64,000 nucleotides of DNA, from assembly GCF_014842265.1 (NCBI RefSeq), contig NZ_JACYVI010000004.1, positions 62,001 to 126,000 of the forward strand, given 5' to 3'. The notes beneath the pieces were generated by a model. That model saw only the letters and a program-made list of their open reading frames with translations, ran no database searches and was not told the DNA's origin. This document shows positions 52,665 through 62,681 of the stretch, piece after piece. The number at the start of each line of letters is the position of its first letter. Position 1 is the first letter of the stretch. The DNA comes from Pseudomonas sp. CFBP 13711. GTDB taxonomy: Bacteria > Pseudomonadota > Gammaproteobacteria > Pseudomonadales > Pseudomonadaceae. Both the position numbers and the translations under genes were made by a program.

Positions 52665-53201
52665 ATGTCGTTAACGGTTCGCCTGATCGTCGCCTCTCTG
52701 GCTGTGCTGCTGGCCGCATGTTCCAGCACTCCACCGCCTGCTCCACGCAAGGTCGTCTACCGGCCAGTGGTCTCCGCTCCTCCCCAGTTTTCTTCACCGC
52801 TCGCCGACGACGTCCTGTTGCGCGCGATCGGCCTCGTTGGCACGCCCTATCGCTGGGGCGGCAACACGCCTGATTCGGGTTTCGATTGCAGTGGCCTGAT
52901 CGGCTATGTCTACCACGACGCCGCCGGTATCACTTTGCCGCGATCGACGCGGGAAATGATCACGCTGCGCGGCCCGGACATCGACCGCAGCCAGTTGCAG
53001 ACCGGTGACCTGGTGTTCTTCGCGACGGGCGGCGGCTCCCACGTCAGCCATGCCGGCATCTACGTCGGGGAAGGGCGATTCGTTCACGCGCCGGCCACCG
53101 GCGGCACGGTCAAACTCGACAGCCTGGACAAGCCTTATTGGCAAAAGGCCTGGCTGAATGCCAAGCGCGTTATCCAGCCATCGAATCTTGCCAGGCAATA
53201 G
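52665..53201 (+). CDS. Second NlpC/P60 endopeptidase lipoprotein
   Basis: A 178-residue lipoprotein; lipobox LLAAC with C19. The NlpC/P60 Cys is in GFDCSGLIGYV and His in VSHAGIYVGEG, HAPATGG. It is shorter than the gene upstream and lacks its linker. PRSTREM/PRSSREM and LQTGDLVFF/LKPGDLLFF show that the two are paralogues. It is the last gene before the cobalamin riboswitch. Confidence 0.92.
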   Translation: MSLTVRLIVASLAVLLAACSSTPPPAPRKVVYRPVVSAPPQFSSPLADDVLLRAIGLVGTPYRWGGNTPDSGFDCSGLIGYVYHDAAGITLPRSTREMITLRGPDIDRSQLQTGDLVFFATGGGSHVSHAGIYVGEGRFVHAPATGGTVKLDSLDKPYWQKAWLNAKRVIQPSNLARQ

Positions 53202-53337
53202 TCGTTTTTGAGGCAACGTGTTCATGGGCTGCTGCAGGAACACCTGTGCATTCCAGGGTGAAATCCCGTAAACCCGTGGGCGCTCTGCCCACGGTTCGAT
53301 TGACGCTCCCCAGTCAACCCTCTAACCTTCGCGCCAT

Positions 53338-53537
53338 GTTTCAGGTGCCCGGGACCTTGTTGGTCCACAGGGTGAAACAGGGAAGCCGGTGCGATTGCTC
53401 GTGCGATCAATTCCGGCGCTGCCTCCGCAACGGTAAATGAGTCAAGGCCACGCACAATGCCACTGTGTTCGCTGAACATGGGAAGGCGCCTGGCCTGCCA
53501 CGGTTGTGGCAACTCATGAGTCCGGAGACCGGCCTGA
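53338..53537 (+). promoter_or_regulatory. Cobalamin (AdoCbl) riboswitch
   Basis: The run begins TTTCAGGTGCCCG and contains GGGTGAAACAGGGAAGCCGGTGC, then GCCTCCGCAACGGTAAATG, CACTG, TGGGAAGGCG and ends with AGTCCGGAGACCGGCCTG; these are the conserved cobalamin-riboswitch blocks in the right order, including the B12-box core. It lies about 120 bp before cobO, so the operon should be lowered when adenosylcobalamin is abundant. Confidence 0.93.
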
Positions 53538-53658
53538 TCCATCGAACAGCATCACGGAGGGCGATGCTCTGCTGCAGGCCGGGCCATGTCCGGTGCCTGC
53601 TGACAGTCTTTGCCTGTGCCCTCCGTTTGCCACACCTGCCCTCAAGCGGAGAGCTGAG

Positions 53659-54270
53659 ATGAGCGAATCCCCCGAACGTGACGAACGCCACCTGGCGCGC
53701 ATGCTGCGCAAAAAGGCGGTGATGGACGAGCGCATTTCCAGCGCGCCAAATGAATGCGGATTGCTGCTGGTCCTGACCGGCAACGGCAAAGGCAAAAGCA
53801 GCTCGGCGTTCGGCATGCTTGCCCGCGCCATGGGCCACGGCATGCAGTGCGGCGTCGTGCAGTTCATCAAAGGCCGCCACAGCACCGGCGAAGAGCTGTT
53901 CTTCCGCCGCTTTCCCGAACAAGTGCGTTACCACGTGATGGGCGAGGGCTTCACCTGGGAAACCCAGGACCGCCAGCGTGACATTGCCGCGGCCGAAGCC
54001 GCCTGGGCCGTGACCCGGGAAATGCTCAAGGAGGCCTCTATCGGCATGGTCGTGCTTGATGAGCTGAACATTGCCCTCAAGCACGGCTATCTGGACCTGG
54101 AGCAGGTGCTGAGCGATTTGCAGGCACGCCCGCCGATGCAGCACGTGATCGTCACCGGTCGCGGGGCGAAACAGGAACTGATCGACCTCTCCGACACCGT
54201 TTCCGATATCGGCGTGGTCAAGCATGCCTTTCAAGCCGGCATCAAGGCGCAGAAAGGCATCGAACTGTGA
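53659..54270 (+). CDS. cobO: Cob(I)yrinic acid a,c-diamide adenosyltransferase
   Basis: A 203-residue CobA/CobO/BtuR-type adenosyltransferase from ATG 53659 behind GGAGAGCTGAG. The P-loop GNGKGKSS lies at 41-48. FIKGRHSTGEE, VLDELNIAL and VTGRGAKQEL complete the family. It transfers the adenosyl group of ATP to the cobalt. It is the first gene after the riboswitch; its stop overlaps the cobB start. Confidence 0.95.
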   Translation: MSESPERDERHLARMLRKKAVMDERISSAPNECGLLLVLTGNGKGKSSSAFGMLARAMGHGMQCGVVQFIKGRHSTGEELFFRRFPEQVRYHVMGEGFTWETQDRQRDIAAAEAAWAVTREMLKEASIGMVVLDELNIALKHGYLDLEQVLSDLQARPPMQHVIVTGRGAKQELIDLSDTVSDIGVVKHAFQAGIKAQKGIEL

Positions 54271-55568
54271 GTGAGCGCCAGCCCCGGCACTGCCCGGCAG
54301 TATTGATCGCCGCGCCTGCGTCCGGTCAGGGCAAAACCACCGTCACCGCCGCACTGGCCCGTCTGCATCGCAATCAGGGGCGCAAGGTGCGCGTGTTCAA
54401 ATGCGGGCCGGACTTTCTCGACCCGATGATTCTCGAACGCGCCAGCGGCCATCCGGTGTACCAACTGGACATGTGGATGATCGGCGAGGCCGAAAGTCGG
54501 CGCCTGTTGTGGGAAGCCGCCGCCGACGCCGACCTGATCCTCATCGAAGGCGTCATGGGCTTGTTCGACGGTACGCCCTCCAGCGCAGACCTGGCCCGGC
54601 GCTTCGGCGTTCCGGTCCTCGGGGTTATTGACGGCACGGCCATGGCCCAGACCTTCGGCGCACTGGCGTTGGGATTGGCGCGCTATCAGCCGGACCTGCC
54701 ATTTGCCGGCGTGCTGGCCAATCGCGTCGGCACGGTGCGCCATGCGCAGTTGCTCGAAGGCAGCCTGACCGAAGGCCTGCGCTGGTACGGCGCGCTGTCC
54801 CGTGAAACCGGCATTGAGCTGCCCAGCCGGCACCTCGGCCTGGTGCAGGCCAGCGAATTGAATGACCTGGACATGCGCCTTGACGCCGCGGCCACCGCGC
54901 TGGCCAGCACCTGCGACGCCACGTTGCCACCGTCCGTGACCTTTACCGCGCCGGAATTCGTGCCGGCCGAACCGCTGCTGGCCGGCGTGAAAATCGCCAT
55001 CGCCCACGACGAAGCGTTCGCGTTTTTCTACGGCGCCAGCCTCGACCTGCTACGGGAGATGGGCGCCGAACTGTCGTTCTTTTCGCCGATCCGCGACCGC
55101 GAACTGCCCGACGCCGACAGCCTGTATCTGCCGGGCGGTTACCCGGAACTGCATCACACGGCGCTGGCGGAAAACCACAGCATGCTGGCCGCGATTCGCG
55201 CGCACCACGCCGCCGGCAAACCCTTGCTCGCCGAATGCGGCGGGATGTTGTATTTACTCGATGCCCTGACCGATGTCGACGGCCAGCGCGCCGAAGGGGT
55301 GGGCTTGCTCAAGGGGGAAGCCGTGATGCAAAAGCGTCTGGCCGCCCTGGCCCTGCAATCGGTCGAACTGCCGGAAGGCATCTTGCGTGGCCACACCTAT
55401 CACCACTCCCTGACCAGCACCGAGCTGACCCCCATCGCCCGCGGCCTCAGCCCCAATGGCGGGCGCGGCGCCGAAGCGGTGTACCGCGAAGGGCGCATGA
55501 CTGCGTCGTATGTCCACTTTTACTTTCCCTCGAATCCCCAGGCGATGGCGGCGCTGTTTTTGCCATGA
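54267..55568 (+). CDS. cobB: Cobyrinate a,c-diamide synthase
   Basis: A 433-residue enzyme from GTG 54267 overlapping the cobO stop. The ATP motif ASGQGKTTVTAALARL is at the N-terminus; FKCGPDFLDP, GVMGLFDG and the glutamine amidotransferase Cys in LAECGGMLYLLDAL follow. It amidates the a and c carboxylates using glutamine and ATP. A REP pair follows before bluB. Confidence 0.95.
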   Translation: MSERQPRHCPAVLIAAPASGQGKTTVTAALARLHRNQGRKVRVFKCGPDFLDPMILERASGHPVYQLDMWMIGEAESRRLLWEAAADADLILIEGVMGLFDGTPSSADLARRFGVPVLGVIDGTAMAQTFGALALGLARYQPDLPFAGVLANRVGTVRHAQLLEGSLTEGLRWYGALSRETGIELPSRHLGLVQASELNDLDMRLDAAATALASTCDATLPPSVTFTAPEFVPAEPLLAGVKIAIAHDEAFAFFYGASLDLLREMGAELSFFSPIRDRELPDADSLYLPGGYPELHHTALAENHSMLAAIRAHHAAGKPLLAECGGMLYLLDALTDVDGQRAEGVGLLKGEAVMQKRLAALALQSVELPEGILRGHTYHHSLTSTELTPIARGLSPNGGRGAEAVYREGRMTASYVHFYFPSNPQAMAALFLP

Positions 55569-55593
55569 GCCCATCTAATTCAACCGCCGCATT

Positions 55594-55682
55594 CTGTGGG
55601 AGCGAGCCTGCTCGCGAAGTGGGCGCGTCCGATCCCACTCCTTTTCTGAAAAACCGCTTTCGCGAGCAAGCTCACTCCTACA
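55594..55682. repeat. Inverted REP pair between cobB and bluB
   Basis: CTGTGGGAGCGAGCCTGCTCG (55594 on) and TTTCGCGAGCAAGCTCACTC face each other about 40 bp apart, forming a BIME-like stem. It is the only long gap inside the cob operon and may affect relative expression. Confidence 0.8.
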
Positions 55683-55733
55683 TGGGGCGCATCGCAGGTG
55701 ATTGCTGTGTTTCACGCGCGGGACAGGCGAGCC

Positions 55734-56384
55734 ATGACTGAACACACCTTCACTGACCCCGAACGCGCCGCCGTTTACCGCGCCATCGCCGAGCGTCGCG
55801 ACATGCGTCACTTCTGCGGGGGCACCGTCGCGCCGGAGTTGCTGGCCCGTCTGCTCGAAGCCGCCCACCACGCGCCGAGCGTCGGTTTGATGCAGCCGTG
55901 GCGTTTCCTGCGCATCACCGATCCGGCCTTGCGCACGCAGATTCAGGCGCAGGTGGAGGAGGAACGCATTCGCACCGCCGAAGCCTTGGGCGAGCGGTCC
56001 GACGATTTCATGAAGCTGAAGGTCGAGGGCATCAGCGACTGCGCCGAGGTATTGGTCGCTGCGTTGATGGACGACCGCGACAAACACATCTTCGGCCGCC
56101 GGACCCTGCCGGAAATGGACATGGCGTCGTTGTCTTGCGCGATCCAGAACCTCTGGCTGGCGGCCCGTGCCGAGGGCCTGGGCATGGGCTGGGTGTCGCT
56201 GTTCGATCCCCAGGCCCTGGCGGATCTGCTGAAGATGCCAACCGGTTCAAAACCCCTGGCGATCCTGTGCCTCGGCCCGGTCAAGGAATTTTACCCGGCG
56301 CCGATGCTGGTGCTGGAGGGCTGGGCGCAGCCGCGCGCGTTGCAAGAGTTGGTCTACGAGAACACATGGGGAGTGATTGCATGA
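55734..56384 (+). CDS. bluB: 5,6-dimethylbenzimidazole synthase
   Basis: A 216-residue flavin-destroying nitroreductase-fold protein from ATG 55734. [23 protein letters not shown], the central [20 protein letters not shown] block and [12 protein letters not shown] are BluB signatures. It converts FMNH2 with oxygen to DMB, the lower ligand of B12. Its stop overlaps the cobD ATG as ATGA. Confidence 0.94.
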   Translation: MTEHTFTDPERAAVYRAIAERRDMRHFCGGTVAPELLARLLEAAHHAPSVGLMQPWRFLRITDPALRTQIQAQVEEERIRTAEALGERSDDFMKLKVEGISDCAEVLVAALMDDRDKHIFGRRTLPEMDMASLSCAIQNLWLAARAEGLGMGWVSLFDPQALADLLKMPTGSKPLAILCLGPVKEFYPAPMLVLEGWAQPRALQELVYENTWGVIA

Positions 56385-57289
56385 GTGTGGCGTTATTGAG
56401 CGTCGCCGGGGTCGCGCTGGACGCGTTGCTCGGCGAGCCAAAACGGAACCACCCGCTGGTGGCGTTCGGCCGTTTTGCCGAGCGCATCGAACAGCGCCTG
56501 AATGCTGCCGGCCGGGGCTGGCGCAGCCATGGCGTGACGGCGTGGTTCATCGCCGTGATTCCGCTGACCCTGATCGCCACGTTGCTCAGCTGGCTGCCGT
56601 TCGTTGGCTGGCTGGTGGAAGTGCTGGCGCTGTACTGCGCGTTGGGTCTGCGCAGTCTGGGCGAGCACGTCGAGCCGGTCGCCCAGGCGCTGCGCAGCGA
56701 CGATCTGCCCGAAGCGCGTCGGCGCGTCGGCTATCTGGTCAGTCGCCAGACCGCCGAGCTGGACAGCACCGAAGTGGCCCGTGCGGCCACCGAATCGGTG
56801 CTGGAAAACGGCAGCGACGCGGTGTTCGCGGCGATCTTCTGGTTCGTCGTGCTGGGCGCGCCGGGCGTTGTGCTCTATCGCCTGAGCAACACCCTCGACG
56901 CCATGTGGGGCTATCGCAACGAGCGCTTCGAACGCTTCGGCTGGGCGGCGGCGAAAATCGACGACCTGCTCAACTACATTCCGGCACGCTTGGTGGCATT
57001 AACCTACGCGCTGCTGGGCAACACCCGACTGGCCCTGCGCTGCTGGCGCACCCAGGCCCCGAAGTGGGACAGCCCCAACGCAGGCCCGGTGATGGCCGCC
57101 GGCGCCGGTGCGCTGGGCGTCGAGCTGGGTGGCCCGGCGATTTATCACGGCGAGCTGCATGAGCGCGCGACCCTGGGCGAAGGCGTGCCGGCGGACGCCG
57201 ACTCCATCGATCGAGGCTGGCAACTGGTGCAGCGCGGCGTGTGGCTGTGGTTGCTGATTTTGTGTCTGGGGACAGAATTCTATGCTTGA
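56381..57289 (+). CDS. cobD: Adenosylcobinamide-phosphate synthase
   Basis: A 302-residue membrane protein (CbiB in Salmonella) from ATG 56381. [37 protein letters not shown] and [19 protein letters not shown] are conserved. It attaches aminopropanol phosphate to adenosylcobyric acid. The chain overlaps the cobC gene by 8 bp. Confidence 0.94.
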   Translation: MSVALLSVAGVALDALLGEPKRNHPLVAFGRFAERIEQRLNAAGRGWRSHGVTAWFIAVIPLTLIATLLSWLPFVGWLVEVLALYCALGLRSLGEHVEPVAQALRSDDLPEARRRVGYLVSRQTAELDSTEVARAATESVLENGSDAVFAAIFWFVVLGAPGVVLYRLSNTLDAMWGYRNERFERFGWAAAKIDDLLNYIPARLVALTYALLGNTRLALRCWRTQAPKWDSPNAGPVMAAGAGALGVELGGPAIYHGELHERATLGEGVPADADSIDRGWQLVQRGVWLWLLILCLGTEFYA

Positions 57290-58271
57290 ACACGGCGGCC
57301 GATTGCGTGGCGCAGTCCTGAAATACGGCATTGATGAGGCGGACTGGCTGGACCTGTCCAGCGGGATCTCGCCGTGGTCATGGCCAATCCCGGCGATCCC
57401 GGAAGCGGCCTGGGCGCGCCTGCCGGAAACCGATGACGGTCTGGAAGCCGCCGCCCGCCGCTATTACGGCGTCACGGACGTGTTGCCGGTGGCCGGTTCC
57501 CAAGCGGCGATTCAGGCGCTGCCGCGTCTGCGTCAGGCGGGCAAGGTCGGTGTGCTGTCGCCGTCCTACGCCGAGCACGCCGAGGCCTGGCGCAACACCG
57601 GTTTTCTGGTGCGCGAGGTGCTGGAGCACGAAGTGGAGCGGTTCATCGACACCCTTGACGTGCTCGTCGTGGTCAACCCGAACAACCCCACCGGCCTGAG
57701 CCTCACGCCCGAACGCCTGCTGGAATGGCACACGCGGCTGGCCCAGCGTGGTGGTTGGCTGGTGGTCGACGAAGCGTTCATGGACAACACGCCGGAGTTG
57801 AGCCTAGCGGCTTACACCCAGCGTTCGGGGCTCATCGTATTGCGCTCGTTCGGCAAGTTCTTCGGGCTGGCCGGTGTGCGCCTGGGTTTTGTGCTGGCGG
57901 AGCCGCGCTTTCTCAAAGTCATGGCGCGGCAGATCGGACCTTGGTCCGTCAGCGGGCCAACCCGCATCATCGGTCAGGCCTGTCTCAACGACGTGGCCGG
58001 GCATCAACGCCAGCGCCAGCGCACCGAGCAGGCCAGTCAGCGTCTGGTTGATGTGCTCAGCCGCCACGGCTTCGCGCCCAAGGGCGGCTGCGCGCTGTTT
58101 CAGTGGCTGATCACGCCGCTGGCGGAAGAACTGTATGAGTTCTGCGCACACCGGGGCATCCTTCTGCGCATCTTCAACAACAGCAGCCTGCGTTTCGGCC
58201 TGCCCCGCGAGGACGCCGACTGGCAGCGTCTGGAACAGGCACTGAGTGAGTTCTCCCGGGAGCGCCCATGA
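57282..58271 (+). CDS. cobC: Threonine-phosphate decarboxylase (CobC/CobD type)
   Basis: A 329-residue PLP aminotransferase-fold enzyme. [21 protein letters not shown] and the PLP Lys in [12 protein letters not shown] are intact. It makes aminopropanol phosphate from threonine phosphate for the lower-loop synthesis. In the Pseudomonas nomenclature this is cobC; the phosphatase at 61304 has the same symbol in Salmonella. It overlaps both neighbours. Confidence 0.92.
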   Translation: MLEHGGRLRGAVLKYGIDEADWLDLSSGISPWSWPIPAIPEAAWARLPETDDGLEAAARRYYGVTDVLPVAGSQAAIQALPRLRQAGKVGVLSPSYAEHAEAWRNTGFLVREVLEHEVERFIDTLDVLVVVNPNNPTGLSLTPERLLEWHTRLAQRGGWLVVDEAFMDNTPELSLAAYTQRSGLIVLRSFGKFFGLAGVRLGFVLAEPRFLKVMARQIGPWSVSGPTRIIGQACLNDVAGHQRQRQRTEQASQRLVDVLSRHGFAPKGGCALFQWLITPLAEELYEFCAHRGILLRIFNNSSLRFGLPREDADWQRLEQALSEFSRERP

Positions 58272-59737
58272 ACATCGGCAAAACCCTGATGGTGCAGGGC
58301 ACCACGTCCGACGCCGGCAAAAGCACGCTGGTGACGGCGCTGTGCCGCTGGCTGACCCGACAGGGCGTGCGCACCGTGCCGTTCAAACCGCAGAACATGG
58401 CGCTCAACAGTGCAGTGACCGCGGACGGCGGCGAGATCGGCCGCGCCCAGGCCGTGCAAGCCCAGGCCTGCGGCCTCGAACCCCATACCGACATGAACCC
58501 GGTGCTGCTCAAACCCAACAGCGACACGGGCGCGCAAGTGATCATTCACGGGCGCGCCGTCACCACCATGAACGCCGTCGCCTACCACGACTACAAAGCC
58601 ATCGCGATGCAGGCCGTACTCGCTTCCCATCGCCGCCTCAGCGAAGGCTGGCCGGTGGTCATGGTCGAAGGCGCCGGGTCGCCGGCCGAGATCAACCTGC
58701 GCGCCGGCGACATCGCCAACATGGGCTTTGCCGAAGCGGTGGATTGCCCGGTGCTGCTGGTGGCGGACATCAATCGCGGCGGGGTGTTTGCCCATCTGGT
58801 CGGCACGCTGGAATTGCTGTCGCCCAGCGAACAGGCGCGGGTCAGAGGTTTCATCATCAATCGTTTTCGCGGCGACATCGCGCTGCTTCAGCCCGGCCTC
58901 GACTGGCTCGAACAGCGCACCGGCAAACCGGTGGTGGGCGTGCTGCCCTACGTGATGGACCTGCATCTGGAGGCTGAAGACGGTCTTGATCAGCGCCAGA
59001 CCGACAAGGCCGAGCAGGTGCTCAATGTCATCGTGCCGGTCCTGCCGCGCATCAGTAATCACACCGACTTCGACCCGCTGCGCCTGCACCCCCAGGTCAA
59101 TCTGCAGTTCGTCGGCCCTGGGCAGGCGATTCCCGGCGCTGACCTGATAATCCTGCCCGGCTCGAAGAGTGTGCGCAGCGATCTCGCTTATCTGCGCGCC
59201 AATGGCTGGGACACCGCTATCCGCCGCCACCTGCGATACGGCGGCAAAGTGCTGGGCATCTGCGGTGGCCTGCAAATGCTGGGCGAAGAGTTGCACGACC
59301 CGCACGGACTGGAAGGCGCGGCGGGTTCAAGCCCGGGCCTGGGGCTGTTGGCCCTGAGCACGGTGCTGGAAGAAGAGAAACAGCTGCGCAATGTCAGCGG
59401 TCGTTTGAGCCTCGAAGACGCCGACGTCAGCGGCTACGAGATTCATGCGGGCGTGACCACCGGCGCGGCGCTGGAGCGTCCGTTGGTCCAGCTGGCCGAC
59501 GGTCGTTGCGATGGCGCGTGCAGTCCTGACGGCCAAGTGCTCGGCACGTACCTGCACGGGCTGTTCGAGAATCCTGCGTCGAGCAGCGCGTTGCTGCGAT
59601 GGGCCGGGCTGCAGAATGTGCAATCGGTGGATTACCACGCCCTGCGCGAGCGCGACATCGAGCGCCTGGCCGATCTGGTGGAAACCCACCTGGACGGCAA
59701 ATTACTGCGTGAACTCTGCGGCCTGGAGCAACCCTGA
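58268..59737 (+). CDS. cobQ: Cobyric acid synthase
   Basis: A 489-residue glutamine-dependent amidotransferase from ATG 58268, overlapping the previous stop. The ATP loop is [42 protein letters not shown] and the amidotransferase [11 protein letters not shown]ys, then GTYLHGLFE, are conserved. It amidates carboxylates b, d, e and g. It overlaps the next gene by one base. Confidence 0.95.
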   Translation: MNIGKTLMVQGTTSDAGKSTLVTALCRWLTRQGVRTVPFKPQNMALNSAVTADGGEIGRAQAVQAQACGLEPHTDMNPVLLKPNSDTGAQVIIHGRAVTTMNAVAYHDYKAIAMQAVLASHRRLSEGWPVVMVEGAGSPAEINLRAGDIANMGFAEAVDCPVLLVADINRGGVFAHLVGTLELLSPSEQARVRGFIINRFRGDIALLQPGLDWLEQRTGKPVVGVLPYVMDLHLEAEDGLDQRQTDKAEQVLNVIVPVLPRISNHTDFDPLRLHPQVNLQFVGPGQAIPGADLIILPGSKSVRSDLAYLRANGWDTAIRRHLRYGGKVLGICGGLQMLGEELHDPHGLEGAAGSSPGLGLLALSTVLEEEKQLRNVSGRLSLEDADVSGYEIHAGVTTGAALERPLVQLADGRCDGACSPDGQVLGTYLHGLFENPASSSALLRWAGLQNVQSVDYHALRERDIERLADLVETHLDGKLLRELCGLEQP

Positions 59738-60258
59738 TGCTGCAATTGATCCTCGGCGGCGCACGATCCGGCAAAAGTCGGCTGGCTGAAAAGCTCGCCA
59801 GCGACAGCGGCCTCGACGTCATCTACATCGCCACCAGCCAGCCTCTGGACGGCGAAATGAACCAGCGCGTCGCCGTGCACCGCGAGCGTCGTCCGGCGGA
59901 GTGGGGGCTGGTCGAAGAACCTGTCGAACTGGCGCGCGTTCTGCGGGAAAACGCCGGGGAGGGGCGCTGCCTGTTGGTGGATTGCCTGACCCTGTGGCTG
60001 ACCAATCTGCTGATGCTGGACGATCCGCAGCGGCTGGTTCACGAGCGCGAAGCCTTGCTCGATGGTCTGGCGGAACTGCCGGGCGAAATCATTTTTGTCA
60101 GCAACGAAACCGGGCTGGGCGTCGTGCCCCTCGGTGAGCTGACCCGTCGTTATGTCGATGAAGCCGGCTGGCTGCATCAGGCGCTGGCCGAACGTTGCCA
60201 GCGCGTTGTGTTCACTGTCGCCGGACTGCCCATGATCCTGAAAGGACCCGCACTATGA
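59737..60258 (+). CDS. cobU: Adenosylcobinamide kinase / guanylyltransferase
   Basis: A 173-residue bifunctional enzyme (CobP/CobU). [12 protein letters not shown] is the P-loop, H48 in VAVHRERRP is the guanylylated His, and [13 protein letters not shown] and [11 protein letters not shown] complete the family. It phosphorylates adenosylcobinamide and adds GMP. It overlaps cobT by 4 bp. Confidence 0.94.
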   Translation: MLQLILGGARSGKSRLAEKLASDSGLDVIYIATSQPLDGEMNQRVAVHRERRPAEWGLVEEPVELARVLRENAGEGRCLLVDCLTLWLTNLLMLDDPQRLVHEREALLDGLAELPGEIIFVSNETGLGVVPLGELTRRYVDEAGWLHQALAERCQRVVFTVAGLPMILKGPAL

Positions 60259-61307
60259 GTAACGCCTGGTGGCTCGCGCCTGCCCGAGAAGTCGATCACG
60301 CCAGCCGCGAAGAAGCGTTGGCCCGTCAGCAGCAACTGACCAAACCGACCGGTTCTTTGGGGCGGCTGGAAGAGGTGGCGGTGCAACTTGCCGGCCTGCA
60401 GGGTCGCCTGAAACCGGAGGTCGATGAGGTCTGGATCGCGATTTTTGCCGGCGATCACGGCGTGGTCGCTGAAGGGGTTTCGGCCTACCCCCAGGAAGTC
60501 ACCGGGCAGATGCTGCACAACTTCATCATGGGCGGCGCGGCCATCAGCGTGTTGGCGCGGCAGCTGTCGGCGCAGCTGGACGTAGTCGATCTGGGCACCG
60601 TTGCCCCATTGGACTTGCCGGGCGTGCGGCACCTCAACCTCGGCCCGGGCACCGCGAATTTTGCCCAGGGCCCGGCGATGACTGAGGCGCAACTTCACGC
60701 TGCGCTCGATGGCGGTCGCGACAGCGTGCTGCGCGCCAAGGCCGCAGGCGCCGAGTTGTTTATCGGCGGCGAAATGGGCATCGGCAACACCACCGTCGCC
60801 AGTGCGCTGGCGTGCGCGTTGCTCGATTGCGCCGCCGCCTCGCTGGCCGGCCCCGGCACCGGCCTGGATGCCGAAGGCGTGAGCCACAAGGCGCAAGTGA
60901 TCGAACGTGCCCTGCGGCTGCATGCCGCTTCTGTCGGTGACGCGCTGTCCAGTCTGCGCGCCCTTGGTGGTTTTGAAGTCGCGGCGCTGGTCGGCGCCTA
61001 CCTGGCCTGCGCGCAGGAGGGCATCGCGGTGCTGGTCGATGGTTTTATCTGTTCCGTGGCGGCGCTGGTGGCGGTGCGCATTAATCCGTCGTGCCGGGAG
61101 TGGTTGTTCTTCGGACATCGCGGTGCCGAGCCGGGCCATCGCCTGGTGCTGGACGCGCTGCAGGCCGAGCCGTTGCTGGACCTGGAATTGCGTCTTGGCG
61201 AAGGCAGTGGCGCGGCGCTGGCGGTGCCATTGTTGCGTCTGGCCTGCGAGCTGCATAAAGGCATGGCGACCTTCGCCGAAGCCGCCGTGGCAGATCGCCC
61301 GGCATGA
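60255..61307 (+). CDS. cobT: Nicotinate-nucleotide:dimethylbenzimidazole phosphoribosyltransferase
   Basis: A 350-residue enzyme from ATG 60255, overlapping cob[38 protein letters not shown] and [14 protein letters not shown] are CobT signatures, and the C-terminal [17 protein letters not shown] carries the conserved block. It makes alpha-ribazole phosphate from DMB, the product of bluB in the same operon. It overlaps the phosphatase gene by 4 bp. Confidence 0.95.
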   Translation: MSNAWWLAPAREVDHASREEALARQQQLTKPTGSLGRLEEVAVQLAGLQGRLKPEVDEVWIAIFAGDHGVVAEGVSAYPQEVTGQMLHNFIMGGAAISVLARQLSAQLDVVDLGTVAPLDLPGVRHLNLGPGTANFAQGPAMTEAQLHAALDGGRDSVLRAKAAGAELFIGGEMGIGNTTVASALACALLDCAAASLAGPGTGLDAEGVSHKAQVIERALRLHAASVGDALSSLRALGGFEVAALVGAYLACAQEGIAVLVDGFICSVAALVAVRINPSCREWLFFGHRGAEPGHRLVLDALQAEPLLDLELRLGEGSGAALAVPLLRLACELHKGMATFAEAAVADRPA

Positions 61308-61876
61308 CGCTGCGTCTGGATTTGCTGCGCCACGGTGAAACCGAATTCGGCGGCGGCCTGCGCGGCAGCATCGACGACGCGCTGACCGACATCGGCTGGC
61401 AGCAGATGCGTGCGGCGGTGGCTGATCGTGGGCCTTGGGACCGGATCGTCAGCTCGCCACTGCAACGCTGCGCCCGTTTCGCCGACGAGCTGGCCGGGCG
61501 GCTGGGCTTGCCCGTGGAATTGGAAGCCGGTCTTCAGGAATTGCATTTCGGTGACTGGGAAGGCCAGAGCCCTGCGCAATTGATGGAAACCGATGCTGCC
61601 GCGTTGGGACGTTTCTGGGAAGATCCGTACGGATTTACGCCGCCCAATGGCGAGCCGGTTCAGTTATTTGCCACCCGCGTGCTGACCGCTGTTGAGCGGT
61701 TGCAGCGGGCGTATGACGGACAGCGCATTCTGCTGATCAGCCATGGCGGGGTGATGCGTTTGCTGCTGGCCCGCGCCCGCGGTCTGCCCCGCGAACAATT
61801 GCTGCAGGTCACCGTGGCCCACGGTGGTATGTTCGGTCTCGCCGTTCAGGCCGACGGTGAGTTGACGGAGGTTTAA
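61304..61876 (+). CDS. cobC: Alpha-ribazole phosphatase (histidine phosphatase family)
   Basis: A 190-residue phosphoglycerate-mutase-like protein. [15 protein letters not shown] holds the catalytic His and [14 protein letters not shown] the second His. Its position inside the cob operon identifies it as the phosphatase of alpha-ribazole or cobalamin 5'-phosphate (CobC of Salmonella). The cobS ATG follows its stop directly. Confidence 0.88.
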   Translation: MTLRLDLLRHGETEFGGGLRGSIDDALTDIGWQQMRAAVADRGPWDRIVSSPLQRCARFADELAGRLGLPVELEAGLQELHFGDWEGQSPAQLMETDAAALGRFWEDPYGFTPPNGEPVQLFATRVLTAVERLQRAYDGQRILLISHGGVMRLLLARARGLPREQLLQVTVAHGGMFGLAVQADGELTEV

Positions 61877-62614
61877 ATGCTGCCGTTCTGGATCGCCTTG
61901 CAGTTCCTCAGCAGCCTGCCGATTCGCCTGCCGGGCATGCCGACGCCCCAGGAGTCGGGGCGCTCGCTGCTGTTTTACCCGCTGGTGGGGTTGTTGTTCG
62001 GCGTTCTTTTAATGGTGTTGAATCACCTGCTCGACGGCGCGCCGATGCTGTTGCATGCCGCTTTGCTGCTGGCGGGATGGGTAATGCTCAGCGGTGGGCT
62101 GCACCTGGATGGCCTGGCCGACAGCGCCGACGCCTGGCTCGGTGGTTTCGGCGACCGCGAACGCACGCTGCTCATCATGAAGGATCCGCGCAGCGGCCCG
62201 ATTGCGGTGGTCACGCTGGTGGTGGTGTTGTTGTTGAAATTCACCGCGCTGTTGGCGTTGATTGACGCGCACACGGATGTTGGCCTGCTGCTGGCCCCGG
62301 TGATTGGCCGCGCGGCGATGCTGGCGCTGTTTCTGAACACGCCGTATGTGCGCGCCGGCGGGCTGGGCCAGGCGCTGGCCGATCACCTGCCGCGCAAGAC
62401 GGGCGTGCGGGTGCTGGCGGCGGTGGCGGTGGTCTGCGTGCTCATCGGTGGCGGCGCGGCGGCGTGGGTGCTGGTGGTGACAGCGTGTGGCTTCTTCTGG
62501 CTGCGTCGGGTGATGATGCAACGGCTGGGCGGCACCACCGGCGACACCGCTGGCGCGATGCTCGAACTGCTGGAAACCCTGGTGCTGGTGACGTTGGCGC
62601 TGATGTGCGATTGA
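61877..62614 (+). CDS. cobS: Adenosylcobinamide-GDP ribazoletransferase
   Basis: A 245-residue membrane enzyme (CobS/CobV). ALQFLSSLPIRLPG, SGGLHLDGLADSADAWLGG, LLIMKDPRSGPIAVV and GGTTGDTAGAMLELLETLVL are family blocks, within about six helices. It joins adenosylcobinamide-GDP and alpha-ribazole, the final assembly step. It is the last gene of the operon. Confidence 0.95.
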   Translation: MLPFWIALQFLSSLPIRLPGMPTPQESGRSLLFYPLVGLLFGVLLMVLNHLLDGAPMLLHAALLLAGWVMLSGGLHLDGLADSADAWLGGFGDRERTLLIMKDPRSGPIAVVTLVVVLLLKFTALLALIDAHTDVGLLLAPVIGRAAMLALFLNTPYVRAGGLGQALADHLPRKTGVRVLAAVAVVCVLIGGGAAAWVLVVTACGFFWLRRVMMQRLGGTTGDTAGAMLELLETLVLVTLALMCD

Positions 62615-62616
62615 TT

Positions 62617-62646
62617 TGTGGGAGCGCCACCCCGGTCGCTCCCACA
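62617..62646 (+). terminator. REP-like hairpin at the end of the cob operon
   Basis: TGTGGGAGCG, a 10-nt loop and CGCTCCCACA: a perfect 10-bp stem 2 bp after the cobS stop. No T run follows, so it may act as an mRNA-stabilising REP as much as a terminator. Confidence 0.5.
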
Positions 62647-62681
62647 GGATCTGCGGTCGGCTGATCATTCTGAGAGGTGTC

